64,000 nt of DNA from Branchiostoma floridae. Taxonomy: Eukaryota; Chordata; Leptocardii; Amphioxiformes; Branchiostomatidae. Each line of letters begins with the position of its first letter. Position 1 is the first letter of the stretch. Both the position numbers and the translations under genes were made by a program. Shown here piece after piece: positions 24,801 through 39,800 of this stretch. The notes under the pieces are model-generated. The model searched no databases. It was not told the origin of the DNA and saw only the letters and a program-made list of their open reading frames with translations. Where the stretch lies: assembly GCF_000003815.2 (NCBI RefSeq), contig NC_049983.1, forward strand, positions 19,013,694 through 19,077,693, in the 5' to 3' direction.

Positions 24801-27800
24801 TGCTGTGTCCATCTGTATACCCAAAGCTGTAGAGATTGTAGATCTACTACCGTCACCTACTCCAGAGTTCTCAGTAGGGTAGGGTAAGGATTACAAGAAG
24901 CATGGTATAATGAGTAGAAGGCTTAGGCTACAGGTTGGGTTTCGTGTGACAACATTTAAAAAAAAAAGGGAGACAAAGGACATCTTTGTGACTGCTGGAA
25001 AGTGAGCATGAGGTTACAGAGGTGTAAGTGAGCTGGAATGAACTCCCCCTAGCCATAAGAACCATGTCTTCTATACATTCTTTCAAAAGACAGTGCAAGA
25101 GATTAGTTTGACCTCTAACCTACAATTGTGAGCACAATTTTGGAATTTGATGCAAAATCTGCTTTGTACATTGTTATGTTATTTGACATACATGTATAAA
25201 GTGTACCTAGGGCTTCTCTGAAAAGCAGTGCCCAAACAGCACTCCAGCACTCTTCTTCACGTCAGGAAGAGTAGTGATATGCAAAGAGATATTTTGGATG
25301 TTAGTCAAGTTCATTTTACAAGGTCATACAGGGTACCTTACATAACTCCTCTTCCCTACATTTTGTTTTCCATTACATAACTACTAACTTCTTCCGACTT
25401 CCAAAAATGTTCTTAATCCATTTGTACTCCATTGGTTTTCTCTTGCCGGCAGCAATATGACAGATAATCTAACAATGTGCCATTCCCACGGCCTTAAAAG
25501 CATTCAGTTTTAGTCTGCAGACACATTTTATTGGAAAGTTGCCAACATACAAGCACTCTGTCTGACAAAAAATCAGACATATTCTACAGCTTGTCTCTGA
25601 TTGTTTTCTTGCTGATTGGTATTGCATAATCTTTTTTTCACAAACTTTGGTGGACAAATTGTGAAGGAAGCTGGGCCTCAGGTGTTGCTTTAGCTTAACA
25701 ACTTTTACAGAGTGCTTCTTTGTGTCACAATACAGCAGTAATACAACGTTAACAACTGCTACCTACTGCGCATGAAGGTCATGACAGTAAGCATGTTAAT
25801 GTATGGCAGCCCTTCCACCCAGATCCCACATGATGCAGGGCCTCCTTTGCACCTTCTGCTGCAGTTCACTGCTCATATTAGGGCAGAGACAGAAGTCATC
25901 CATCACGGGGGGACGACAAGATTGGGGCATCATTTATTTTGCCAAACATAATGCCAAGGTCACGTAATTGCCAGGTAAAACGGGGTACGGCATGTCCTAC
26001 ATCTGATAATCATGTAGAACAACACACGGAAAATGTCACAGTGTTGTTTAAGTACTGAGCATAATGATATCTACTGTTTCATTTTATAGTGGCTACATAT
26101 TAATCAGTAAATACATATGTACACAGGTAAACATGCCTTCTCTAATGTTGAGCACCATCCATACACAAGCCTAGGGGTGTCCATGGTGCTGAACTCCACC
26201 ACACAGAGGCATATAAGCTGATCCTTGGTGCTGAACACTACCAATACAAGAAGGCACATAGGCCTATCCTTGGTGCTGAACACCATCCACACACAGGCAT
26301 ATCAGGCCTGTCCTGGGTGCTGAACCCCATCAACACACAGAGGTATACAAGGATTCTGGTACTGAACACCATCTATACAGAGATGCATATAGGCCTGTCC
26401 TTGGTGCTGAATACCATCAACACACAGGCAAACAGGCCTGTCCTTGGTGCTGAACCCCATCAACACAGAGGCATACATGGCTTCTGGTGCTGAACACAGA
26501 CACACACAATTGTCTTGGGTGCTGAACATCACTAACACACAGGCATACAGGCCAGTACTGGTTGCTGACCATCATTAATACAGAGGCATACAGGCCTATC
26601 CTTGGTGCTGAACACCGTTCACATACAGACATATTGATATCTGCAAAATCCATTCATCAAGGAAGAATCCTTTCCACAGATAAAAAAATGGGCCAGAGCT
26701 GATTGGCACCATATGGGTCTCCGGCCTCCCAAATCTACATTCACGGAATTGCAAATCCTTTTAGAAAACTGTCCAACAACATCAATACATCAATAATGGG
26801 GTGTTTATGCAGTAGTGAAACTAGGTCAACTTCTTAAGTATACAGAGAATAGGGGTTTGCTGGACTCCCCTCCTGAAAGTGGCCAGGCTAGCAGATGTGA
26901 GATCGAGAGGTTATGGGTTTGATTCCTAGCATTGCTGGCTAGATATTGTGTCCTTGGGAAAGACTTTACTTGACTTTTATAACTCCTCCTGAGTGTAAAA
27001 TAGGTACCTAACTTTGGTTGGGGTGTTGGATGGACAGGGTTGGGCTCTACCATCCAATACCATACCCTAGATACAGTGGATGACTGTAACAACCCACCCC
27101 TACAGCCTCAAAAAGGCTTCTACCTTCCTCTTTTACCTCCTGGAATAGTAGCCTTCTCTAAGGATTTGGTCCTCATAAACACCATCTTAATTATACGACA
27201 GACCAAATGTAGTATTAATTGAGTTTTGACGACTTTTGACCCTTAGCAGTTTCCGAAGACATTTGAAGTACTTGACCATGACAGCAAAAAATGGACTGAT
27301 GCAGTATCAAATCAATATGAATTTGAAATCATAGTGAAATCAAATCAAGTGAAACAATAGTGAGAGATGGTTTGTATAAACAGACTCTGTAGGCTACATG
27401 AACAACATTGTTTTACACAGCTTTCTATTTTGAAGTCTAACACATTTTGACAAGTCATAAGTCATCTTTAATACATGTCAAAGTCATTCCTGATGCATTT
27501 AAGGAAGACCATCCGTGGCCTTTGGCAGTGCTATCACTTACGTACACCCACACACCAAAAAATTTCATGAAAGTTTAACGATTTTTGAGCACCTGCGTTT
27601 CTTTGATAACACATTTGGGTGTGACTTTTTCCATACTCCCCGAGAGCATAATCAAAGTAATCACGACTAACTCATCCCAAAGGCCTTCTTACAAGCACTT
27701 AATTATGAAAAACTAGAGGTAAAAAGGCATGTACTTCTATGTTCATCACTTCAATCGTGACAATGGCTTGCCAGTCATCAGAGGAATATACCTGTGGTTC

Positions 27801-30800
27801 TGTTTCCAGTGATATGGAGACAATCTCCATATCACTGGAAACAGAACCACAGGTACAGGAGATAGCTTCTTGAGACATCTACTGGCTTTTCCCAAAAAGG
27901 ATATAGCTTAGCCCAGGAAGAGCATCTTGTGTGTTATTGGTCCTCTGATTCATGGATTAGTATTGACATCTTGCCACCAGGTAAACTTTTCATTTACCAT
28001 TAAATCATTTTAGTGAAAATGTGAGGGACACATATTCTCATCATCGCGGGCTGCTTGCCCGGACCAAGTCCACCCTCTCCTTCCAGACATCTCTGTCCCC
28101 CATAGCGTTCTTTAGGTCCTCGACCCGAAGCCCCACATCACGGGCAAGTTGGTCTATTAGATGAAAAAAATCCAATAGTGCTCTAACCTTTTGGCTTTCA
28201 TCTAAAAGACATGACATTAAATTTGGCAAAATAGGAAATATAATCAAAGATTTCCTTTCTCTTGTAAATGTCTTATCAACCCATTTCATCATTCAGAAAA
28301 AAATATTCCTTTAATCCGGAACATTCACAGATATTTGAAGCACAAAAACATGAAATGTGACAGCCCTCATAACAGCAGGCAATAGCAGTAATTTGTTATA
28401 ATTTTACAAGAAGGCTATTGAAATGTCATGAAGCTGTAACTACATACAAAACAGACGTATTTAAGACAGCATCTCTGGTAAAGATTGCTAGGGAAGTATT
28501 TTCTACATACAAGCAAGCAGAGATTCCTCAATTTTGCCAGCATCAAAAGGAAAGGTAATACACAAAGACAAGCATAAAGAACAAATCAGGAATTAAAAAC
28601 TACCCCTTCTGGTTCGAATTTGCACAACTTTCTAAAACAGTTTTGAGAAATGTGCCCAAACAATACAACATCCAACTGGGAGGATTAAAGTTGGACCAAA
28701 ATTGGATTAAGAAATGGGAGTAGCAAAGACTCTAACTACTTTTTTTATTGATTGCTTTTTCCTCATTAGTTGCTAGGCAAGTGTAGACTTCCAGTCTCTG
28801 CTAAAGTGCTGTTTGTAATCCTCTAATGTTTACAACACCAATAGTCATTGATTTTTGCCAAGGACAAGACCAACACTTTTAGCCCAGGGATTGGACGGTG
28901 ACGTTATTGCCTTTTCCTGAGAGACAAAACGAGCACGTCAAGGTCATTGTCAGCGGTAACTTTCTTCTACATTTCCCACTTACTGCAGCTTTGGTGACTT
29001 TGAGGGAATCTTGAGGCATAAGATTTTACATGCTTCGGGAACTCCTGCCTTGGGGCGCAATGCACAACAAAACTAACTACAATGCTATAAAGCTCAGAGA
29101 CAGTGCATGCTTTCTATCAATTTCAGCACATTTTACAGTAAAGCAATCAATCTTTATAATGCTTGGTAGGCACCATTTTGTAAATGGTGCCCATGGCCTT
29201 TTAATATCATAATGTTTTTCAATGGGAATCTTTTAAATGGTCTTTAAAAGACCAAGTACACACCTAGATGTATCACATTTAAGTCTACTTAATCAATACA
29301 AAATGCTTGCCACAATTTTTATGCATTTTATATACCTGCTTGTTGCTTTTTAATGATATCAAACATCCTCCAGTACTAAGTACAATGTAAGACCATCCAC
29401 GTTCCAAGAAATTGCATTCATGTTTGTATGGATCAATGAATATCCTGTTATTCCCCAGTTGTCAAAGGCCAACCTACCACTGAACTTGTCATGGATATTT
29501 GTGACTTAAGCACACAAAATCTTAAATGACAGGCCATAAAGCTCACCAGAATCAAAGTGTATTACAGTGAAGCGACAACCACCCTTAGAGGATCTTGCCA
29601 CAAAGGATAAGTCATTGTATTGACATCTGGAAAGAAGGGTTCAATGACCTCCGGAGACCTGACAGGTCAAGTTCACTCAAGGACAACCAGGAAATCCCTT
29701 TGGCAATTCTACACTAATCAATCCCTAATCAGCCAGCTGCAGAAAGAGATCAACTCTGGCACAACCCATTTTCACTCATGGAGGGGGTGACAGCTCCAAT
29801 TCTCTTTTCCACCAACAGTAATTTATGGCTGTCTGAATCGTTGCTGGTTTCCGTCTCCTTTTGTGGACTGAATATTGTCCTTGACCTTTGTACTCAAGTC
29901 TTACTTTGTTACTTTCTGTCCAGGTGAAGTCCAGATAAAATCATCAGGGTATCATATTACATGTGCGTTCAAATAGCTTTATGTACTTGTCTTCACCATA
30001 ACCATGCAAATACATGAGGCAGATGTTACACTGAAGGCACAGGTACACAGACTTGACAATAATCTCCAAGTGTGCTCATCATAACGATACCATGCTTTAT
30101 AGGTACATCTATTACTTTCAAGTTGTCATGCTTCATGATGCTTAAATGTGTACCTTTAAGCAACAATATGCCTATGACAAAGACTAATCAAACCAGCCAA
30201 GTGAATTTCATTTTGCTGTTTACTTCACCATAACCATGCATGCTCATCATAGTGATACCATGCTTTATAGGTACAATCTATTACTTGCAAGTTGTCATGC
30301 TTTGTGCTGCTTAAATGTGTACCTTTAAGCAACAATATGCCTATGACAAAGACTAATCAAACCAGCCAAGTGAGTTTCATTTTGCTGTTTACAATCCGTC
30401 ACATCATGAAAATTACATCAATATTTCTTTTACCCAGCTGACAAGGTGCAAGCATTCAGGTATGTCAGCAGCTCCCTCTTTGGTTTGCATGTAGAAGTGC
30501 AGCATTATCTGATAAGATACATGTACTGCATACAATATAAAAGGGTTTACACCTTAATACATGTTCTTTAAAGGGAAAGAGCTAAAAACATGAGAGATAT
30601 CTCTGACAAAGAAAATCATTTTGGTTTGACACACACAATGGCAGGATTTTACAAGGTGTGTGGGCTCTTTTGCTTAATTTCTGCTTTTTCAAAACAAAAA
30701 TAAGACCTTAAAGAAGAAATCTGGATAAAATATCTTTAGTTCCTGTGAATTTGTTGTTTTATTCATTCTTGTGAATTTCTTGCTGATTCTGTCTAATGCA

Positions 30801-33800
30801 TTCAATCTAATTGCTTCTATAAGGCAACAGACAAGCATAGAGCACAAAATTACAGACAGAAAATGAGCTAACCTCTTCTGGAACTTTTTTTGGGGAACTT
30901 TCACCTAACTTCCTGTCAGTGTTCCCATTTCCTGTCACTCTTCCATATTCAAGTAACAACAGAAACATATGTAAACAAACAAACAAACATACCCAATACA
31001 AGTACACAGAAGTAACAAGCATGCCGACCAAGTGAGCAAAACTACTCAAGGTGACCCAGACAACTGCGTTGACATGCAGCATTCAGCAACCAGAATTAAC
31101 AGAAGTCCGGCAACATATTCTGATTCATGACAAACACCCGATCTGACAGCAGCAGACCATGTCTTCCAGCAAATCTTTATATGAGAAGCACAATAAAATA
31201 CACGGAAAACAACCCGACCAAAACATTGATGTTGTAAAATGGTCTGTCCAGCTTGATTGCCGTCTGCATTTGTCCTCCACAAATAACTGTTCTAAAACAA
31301 GATATGCTGCAACACTGAGTGAACTTAATGCTTACTTTATTACTTTGCTTGTAACTTTCCTTTTATACGTCAGTCTTTATTAGCCGGGTGTTGAGCCTTT
31401 GCAAGGAAATTTTGGCCCAAATGAAATATAGATTTCAGGTTACAACGTTACTTCTTTAATAATTCCAGATTCCATCAGGTATTGTTAGGGTCACAGAATC
31501 ATGCATGAACTTCCAGACCACAAATTCTACTTGCCGTAATTGCTATAGCACAGTGTGTCAGAAACAGTTAGCCCCAGTGGCCTCTCAGTCGTTTGTATCA
31601 GGCAGTGATTTGGCCAAGTGGCCTCTCTGTAGTTTGTATCAGGCAGTGATCCATCCCAACCCCATCAGCACAGCAACTGTGCCACTTCCAAAAAAAAATG
31701 GTGCTGCATCGTTCACGTAAGCACCCTGCTCTGACACCCCTCACAGGTAATTTCTTCTCCACACAGCAGTCAGCACATGCTCAACAGTTCATTGGTTTTA
31801 TAGGTCACCTCCGCCAAGGTTTGGCTGGTGGTTCCTTCTTTTGAAAGATGCATAGATGCCAAGAAAGCATGACTACCAGATGTGCTCAAGAATGGAAACC
31901 TTGCAACCTTATCAATCTGTAATTCAATCTGAGACTTTTCATTACTCTATACTTGAAGGCCCATTTGTAACAAGTCTTAGAGTTTTTCAACAGCACAAAG
32001 GAAGTAGTGTCCAATGTCATAAAAGCAACCTGAGACTTCTGCTACAGTTGGCTGACACGGTGATCCAAAGTCTTTGACTTACACTACTGGTCATATCTAG
32101 TCACTTTGCACATTGGAAGGAGCTTCAAGTAAAGCTATAACAAGACTACAAAATGCAATTATTTGATCATGAAAAGACAAACTTAAGGCAAACCCCTTTA
32201 ATTACAGATCATGGTGTATATGGAATCTATTATTTATCACAAACCAATAACAATGGATTCATTTCCGAGCTTTGTCAATAAAATGTAAGTTTTTACAAGA
32301 AGCAACAGACCCATACAAATTTACATAAAAGACCTTGGGATGCTGACACCAGACATACTTCATTCCTACTGTTGCCTCAAGAGTATCTACATGAATACAA
32401 ATTACACATATTGGCATCCTCGGTAATCTGTAACTAATAAAACCTACCAATTATGTCAAAATGGCAGAAAAGGATAAAATAAAGCTTGAAGATAAGGGAT
32501 AGGTATGTGTCCCACAGGATAAGCATAATGAAGAATAACAACCTAAAAATAAAATGTGCTGCATCCTTTTCTCAAGAGAGACTATATCACAACAGCGGAA
32601 AGGGATTCTCCTTCATATAATGGTTCCTTCCTGGATGTGATTTGTGAACAGCTGTCGATTCAATAAACCGTTTATAACTTCCATAAAAATTTACGTCCCA
32701 AATCTCTGCCGTTTGTCATCCATGGTGAAATTGGGTGGCTGAGAGCTTTACAAAAGTAACCTTTAACGCTCCGCTGCCCGTCAATATACCTGATGCGGAG
32801 AAAAGGGCCGTACTCCCATTAATTTTTATTCCCTACCAGGCATAATTACATTCTTCCAAACCATATGTTCGGTCCAGTGGATTGTTTTAACTAAGTCTCA
32901 GTGAAGGGTATCACACTAATGGTACCATTAACTGCCCATTATGTGAACAGGATAAGGAATCTTGTTATTGCTTGCATGCAACTCATACGTTCTGCTCCTC
33001 TCGGCTACATAACAATTATACCTGTCTGAATAGCACCTTCATGAGGGGGGTTATTGCTGCCACTGCTCAAGTGGAACCAACAAAATTAGTCCCTGCAGAG
33101 TGGCAAGGTGTTGTCACTTGGTTGGCAAGAGGGCTTCACTGAAAAAGTGTTACATAATTACCTACCAGAATATAGCTGTGGTAAGGTGGTCTTGTGGTTA
33201 GGGGTTGTTGACTCTAATAGAATCTAAAGGTTCTTGGTTCGATTCCCTAGCAGGCTTCATTGTTGCACAATTGGGAAAGGTAGGAAAATTCACACCACTA
33301 TTTTTCTGGCTTGACTCAGTTAAAAAATGTGAGCCTATGGCTAGGGATATCCTCTTTGATGGGATTTTGAAAGGCAGAGGTACCACATGGTATGTTTGAG
33401 GAGAGTCACATCTCGAGCATGTTATGGAGCCCACATCCACTCGAAAAGAGTACAGCAAACCACTTTTAGAGCAGATCTAGGGCAAATGGACCATAATATT
33501 AGGACACTTCACTCAAGAAATCATTAAGATCATGTTTTATTCTATGGGGCAGTGATGAAGTATAAACTCATTAGTGTCATATTACCTAAAAGGTACCATA
33601 CCTCACATGCCATCAATCTCCTCATGGTAACAAACCAAAGGGTCTAATGTTACCTGCACAAAGTGAACCAACCATCCTCTTCACCTCTAAAAGCAATGGA
33701 ACAGAAAATCCTCTGTACTCTGGGCCAAAATCTGGCATTTTCGATAGACCTAAAAACTATGAGAACGTAACAATCATGATTGTGTGAATCTCGATCCTAA

Positions 33801-36800
33801 AAAATGAAGGATGCCATTGAAACTGCAAGTAACAATTGACCATCAATACAGTGTTTTATGACTTTGGTAACTGTAGGCAGGGTTTTATTACAAAACAGAA
33901 AATAGGTCATCATTTTATACGATGGGGGTAATAAAGCATGGGGTGTTTCCCTCCTGCTAGAAGGCAACAGGAGTTTTCTTAGCAGAATTCAGCATAACTG
34001 TCTATGTGACTTAACAAACATTTTGATACAGTTATACTTATTTTACTAATAATGCATGAAAAAAACACACGGACAGGACAAGTTTTGTCAATCTTAGAGC
34101 AGAAATTACTATTGACATATCAGGAAAATCTCCTTTCTACTTTAATTAGCAACCGACAGCTTCTGGGCATAATCCATTACCAGCTCTATCCTGGCAAATT
34201 TCCAATTAGTTTGGAATTACATATAATCATTATTATGACACTATAAAAGCCAGAAAATGGAGGTGATACCAAGTGTCATAAATTTCCCATCATGCAGTAT
34301 AAACTAAGAGTAATTAGTTAAGGAGAAGTAATGAGGTAATTTTCCTGTAGATTATTACCACCTGAAGAGAGCACAGTTTGAGATGACAAGAGAAGTTATG
34401 TTGACTTCCTAGCAAGATGAGTGATGGCCACCAAGAGGCAGTAATCTAGAGGACACCAGTCGAAGCACTGCCAAAAATGCCCTTTAGTGCTCAAAGACTC
34501 ATTAGGCTGTCTTACACCAGTCTAAGTAAGAATGGATGACTCAGTCAGTCATGATCAAGTTTTGAAGATGTCGAAGGCTTCTTGGAAACCTGCACGTGTG
34601 TGGCAGAGTGACCAGTACAAATGGACACCAGATGACCTCATGTTCAGTAGGGGAACATCCCTCAGGGACATAGCTTTAGCTGAGTCACTTCTTTGTACAA
34701 GATTAGTCAGCGCAAGGAAGTACTGTTTCTGTACTTTATTGCATAGCGTAGAGTAATAGCACTTTAGGATTGAAAACAGCACAATTTCTAGCCATTACAA
34801 CACCACATCCTGCAAGGAAAGATCTGTGACATCAGGAGCGGTGGCCATGAGCAGGAGATGGGGGATGACATCAGGGACTGGACAGGCAGGCCGCTGACAC
34901 ATTAGACACAGAGAGCAAAGGACAGAGAAGGCTGGTGGAAGATGCTCAAGATGAGGATGGGACAAGTTGAAGGTGAAGACCACCACACACTGCTGTAAGC
35001 TCAGACCACACCAATTCAATTTGTTGGTTCTCGAATTAAAAAAAAATGCTTAACTGGAAAAACATAATGAAAACATAGCCAGTTTTATGGAGTGTATATG
35101 GTCATATTCAAGTTTTCCTCCCTGCCCTGTGGTTTTACGACTGCCACTTGCTATATTTCACTTTTATTAAGGATCTGATAACCAAGTAATCAATTGATGT
35201 GGCCTCAGGAAGACTTTCTAAATGTCCTACCTTAGAGATACTGATGTTCTTGGTCATTTCCTCCTCCAGCACTCACTGTAGGACCCGTGAAGACACACTA
35301 CTGTTAGCTTAATGAAAGTCCCACCTTAGAGATACTAATGTTCTTGGTCATCTCCTCCTCCAGCGCCCGCTGCAGTTTCCTGTTGAAGTCCCTGAGCTGC
35401 TCCAGCTCATCTCCCTTCACCATGTCCACCATCCTCTTCAGTCCTCCCGGCAGCTTGGACTCCGCCGCTGGGCTTGCCGTGCTTGCATCTGGGGGGACAA
35501 AGATTTAACAACATTGTTATACAGTTAAAGTTAAAGTTGCCCATGCATCTGTAACAGATGCCTAGGGTGGCGCCCATCTCCATTTCTTTAGCCCTTGGGC
35601 CACACATTTGTGCAAGCCACTACAGCTAGTCCACTGGTAGTGGTGTGTGTTTAACTTCATACTCTTCCTCATTAGTGCTAAGCAGAGAGAGCAGCATATA
35701 CCATTTTTAAAGTCTTTGGTATGAGTAGGCCGGAGATCGAACTCACGACCTACCGAATACAAGGCAACGCTCTACCCACTCGGCCATTGCACTGGTTAGT
35801 TGTTGTTGTAATATTAAATTGTTGTAATATAATGCATATGTGTAGTATACTTTGCCATACATTATCACTGAATCAGATGCAATTGTTGTGCAATAAATCA
35901 TCCTTGTATCATTGTATGAATTAATTCAAGAAGGAGAGATCAGGAGGTAACATGCATTGGCATAATACCGGTAGTAAGACTTATACCGGTAGATTAAAAA
36001 TACTGGAACTTAAAGAGATCTACACATGCAACAATAGTTATTTCTGAGCTGTGCACACTTCAGACATCTAGGTGCCCAATACACCATTTACAAAGCATCG
36101 ATAACAATGCATTCGAAGACAACAAGGCCAAAAGTTTTCAGTATACTTTTTTTTTTAAATTTCGGGGTAGGCAGCTCGTCGTGGGACGAACACACTGTCA
36201 CATTCATTGCCAAATTTATATAGATCATAATAACACATGCTCACGGCACAAGACGAACATGATTCAACAACAATCTTGAATTTCTGTTGGTGACCTACAA
36301 CTCATGTAAAAGTGTGAAGAACCGTTGCATAATAGCCCGGATCTACGACTGAATGGGCAAAATTGAACGTACGCAGCCATTTTCCCGCCATTTTTATATC
36401 TACGCTAGCAGTGAAGTGTTACGTCATAGCGGTTGTGACGGACAGAAGTTAAATGAAAATTCTTGACAGTATACGTCCGTTTTCTTATGACATTTTGTAT
36501 GCTCATGCAGGTTTATGTTTTATGCATTTACTGACAGAAAAGGAAGGAACATCAGAGGATGTATAAATGTACATAGCGGCAGTTAATTGTGCCGTGTTTC
36601 TTCCTACCGGTATTTTGTACCCCCTCCCAACCACGCGCCCGTTCGCCGTGTTATTCCGCGGCGTGTTACAATTACAATATTACGCTTTTAGCAGGACAAG
36701 AGTGGCAGAAGAAGTGGCAAGGGTAACCTATAACAGCAACATGTAACTGGAGAAAATGATGCGTTGACAATTTGTCAAATCAGTATGGCTAGAGAAATCG

Positions 36801-39800
36801 TCGTAAACGTACCGGTATTATGATAATAGATGTTACCATGTATTAAAGGTATAAAAAAAATGGAAAGCAGAAAATTGCACTAGTAGTTAAAAACAATACA
36901 TTGCACTGAAAGGTTTCAGTGAAAATGCAAAAAGACGGACACTGTGCAAAAACTGAACGAAAATTTCATTGACATTTTCACAGACAATTTGTTGTAAATA
37001 AGGTTTTTTGAATACTTCTTTCAAATATTATAACCATGTTATGTGAGTAGTTAATTTTTGCTATTCTTGCACCAGTTACTTTAAAAGCATTGAATATTAG
37101 GCATACCATTGAATGTTGACAGTAATTGTACATATGAAAGCTGGTAAATTTGCATTGGGCCCTATAATTGTCAGGTTTTTCACCATGACTTGACAAATTA
37201 CTTTTACTTAAACTTTTAATAAGATACTATTCATATCACACCACATCTTCACATACTACACACCAAGGAAATTGCACGCTCAGCACCAGTTGCCAAACCA
37301 GAACAAGTGTGACAGTATCTACAGCAGCGTAACTGCACACTGCTACCTGGGTGCCTCCAACATCCCTCTCCATGACACATTGATTAATCACCACAACTTT
37401 CCACTGGAAACTTGTTTGGAAGAGGTTTTATGAATTACACGGTCTAGTTACACCTGGTAATCACAGTTCCCAAGTATAATCCCACCGCAACGTCACTCCG
37501 ACTGACCTACACTTTGCTGGGAAATTACAAGATCAATCTCCTGTCTATAGCGGAAAGCTAAGTTCTGAGTACTACAAACTACTGTACGGAGAGAAATAGC
37601 CTCTTCTTTCCACAATGTCGGTAAAACATTTATCACAACAAAGTCTGTTATGTATTACATATTACAATGCTATCATGGAAAAAGGAATATGAAGAGGAAT
37701 GCTTCGAAACATTTCAGATGCAGTATGATCAATGGAATGGTGTATGAAGCACCTCAGGGATAGTCACTAAGGCATACAATTTAGATGATAGGGTTGTTAT
37801 TACTTCAGTTTAACTATAAAAAAACCTATTAGGCTCAGATTTCATCAAAGTTGGTCAGCTCTAGTCTCCAAACATTGCTGAATATTCTTTAAACCAATGT
37901 TGATTGATGGCAAACATTCAGATGAGTTTTGGAGGGCTTAAATATTCTATAGAAGAGTTTCCCAAATAATCTATAGAAGACATTACTAACCAGAATATTA
38001 CTTTCTAACATCAGAGAGACTTTTACCAGATAAACTTACATTTTGTAGTTAGATTGAACATGAATGTGTTGATAAAAAAGACTTTGAAAAGTTAAAAGTT
38101 GTGCAGTCACTGTATGATGGATGAGAGCATCTCAAGCCTAATATATGTGTTATGGTAGGCACTTAGCTCTACTGTGGTGGTGCCAAGTTGTAAAAGAAAG
38201 CCAATTATGTTCAAAGGTATATTACAAATAGCATAGTTACTTACTATGCCCACTGCTCTGTGAGTATGAAATGCTCTGTAGCCAGCAAACAGTGCTCATC
38301 TCATAAATTAACTTAGTCAGAATGGCGGTCATAAAAACTTTTGTACACGTCTGAGTCATGGAGTGAAACAAACTGTTACATATGCCAAGGTTATTTTTTT
38401 AGCAGCTTTTGTGTGTGTGTGTCTGTGTGTCGAATCTCCTTCTCTGAACAAGAATTGGTCACAATTCCTGAACACACATGGCTTTTCTAGGTGGGTACTA
38501 GGGGGAGAAATTTGATTATGTGGAGTTTACCTTTCTTAATATGTCATTTTCCTAAGTAACCTTCTGTCCTGCCTATTCCTCTGTACTTTGATCTGGTCGT
38601 GCTGTGTCCCTAATGTTGGCAATGAAGATATACCTGTGTGGTGATCCTACAACTGACTTTCTCGCATTGCCACAAGTNNNNNNNNNNNNNNNNNNNNNNN
38701 NNNNNNNNNNNNNNNNNNNNNNNNNNNNNNNNNNNNNNNNNNNNNNNNNNNNNNNNNNNNNNNNNNNNNNNNNNNNNGCGATTCTGGTGACTCAGTGCAT
38801 GGTTGTAAAGATTTATTGTGAGAATGAATCCCTTTAGAAGTTGCGACCATCATTCTAACCAATGGCTCTGGTGTCATTTGTCTTCAACTCACTTGTCTGT
38901 ACTGATAACATACTAGGAAGTGTAGGGAAAGAACACGTCTCTCAAATTAATTAATTAAACCTTCTTCCAGGCAAGGTAGACATATATCAATAGTATCAAC
39001 TTTGCATTGGTCACCTTATGGTGAGAAAAACATCTCAACTGATAACATAATCATCTAAAAATCCTACAATGACAAATCTACTATTATATTTACCTGTTCA
39101 ATTGGATACACGGAAAGAAAGAGGGAGAGAGACACACACACAAGACGTGCAGAGAGAGACAAATAGTGACAAAGTAGAGACAATCAGAGCATTTAGCCTC
39201 TGTGGTTATCAATGGGGATCACCCCAGTTTCTTTTTGGTCTCGATTTGGAGCTGTACACCTTCAAGTCTAGCTACAGCCTCTTCCAGGAAATACTTCTCT
39301 AGCAAAAAAAAACAAAAAAAAAAACTTTCTTGGATTCTTGGAAGAATAATTGTTGAGTGTACAGGAAACCTAACAGAAAACACCGTATGGCTGTCTAAAA
39401 CGTCTGACCGTTTGCAAAATCATATCCAGTTGCTTGACCTTCACCGACGCAACTTAACTGCCTATTATAGGTACCTTCTGTGCCTACAAGAAGGCTACAT
39501 AAAAAGTCCCCCCCCCCCCCCAAAAAAAAGGAACAGCATCAGTCATGAGGCCAATTTCTGACAACCCAACTTGGGCCTCCACATATCTAACCACTTTAAA
39601 TAGCTGCAGCTCATTCCTAATTGAAACATATGGATGCCTTCCACTGAGAATATTGATATCAGCACTTTGCTCTTTTTGCTCCACTTCCCATATGGAAAAT
39701 TTTGTACAGGATACTGTCGATGAGCATCAATACCCCATGTGATTAGTCCCATGGGGAATTTCAATGTTGACCTATATTCCGTACATTACATATCTATTCT

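Larger units (their letters stand above)
15831..35324 (-). other. GRIPAP1-like last intron (~19.5 kb)
   Basis: Bounded by a donor at 35324-35323 (gt, minus strand) and an acceptor at 15832-15831 (ag). It holds the 16-bp and ~44-bp minisatellites, a hAT-like MITE, three tRNA-like SINEs, an RTE tail, the 27.8-kb palindrome and a 168-bp tandem duplication. No nested coding gene was recognised on either strand. The rest is unassigned AT-rich sequence. Confidence 0.75.

Noticed and set aside
26104-26653. Cys/Val-rich repetitive protein on the minus strand
   Set aside because: The apparent peptide repeats follow the ~44-bp minisatellite; frames shift between units and no start, stop or splice context supports a gene.
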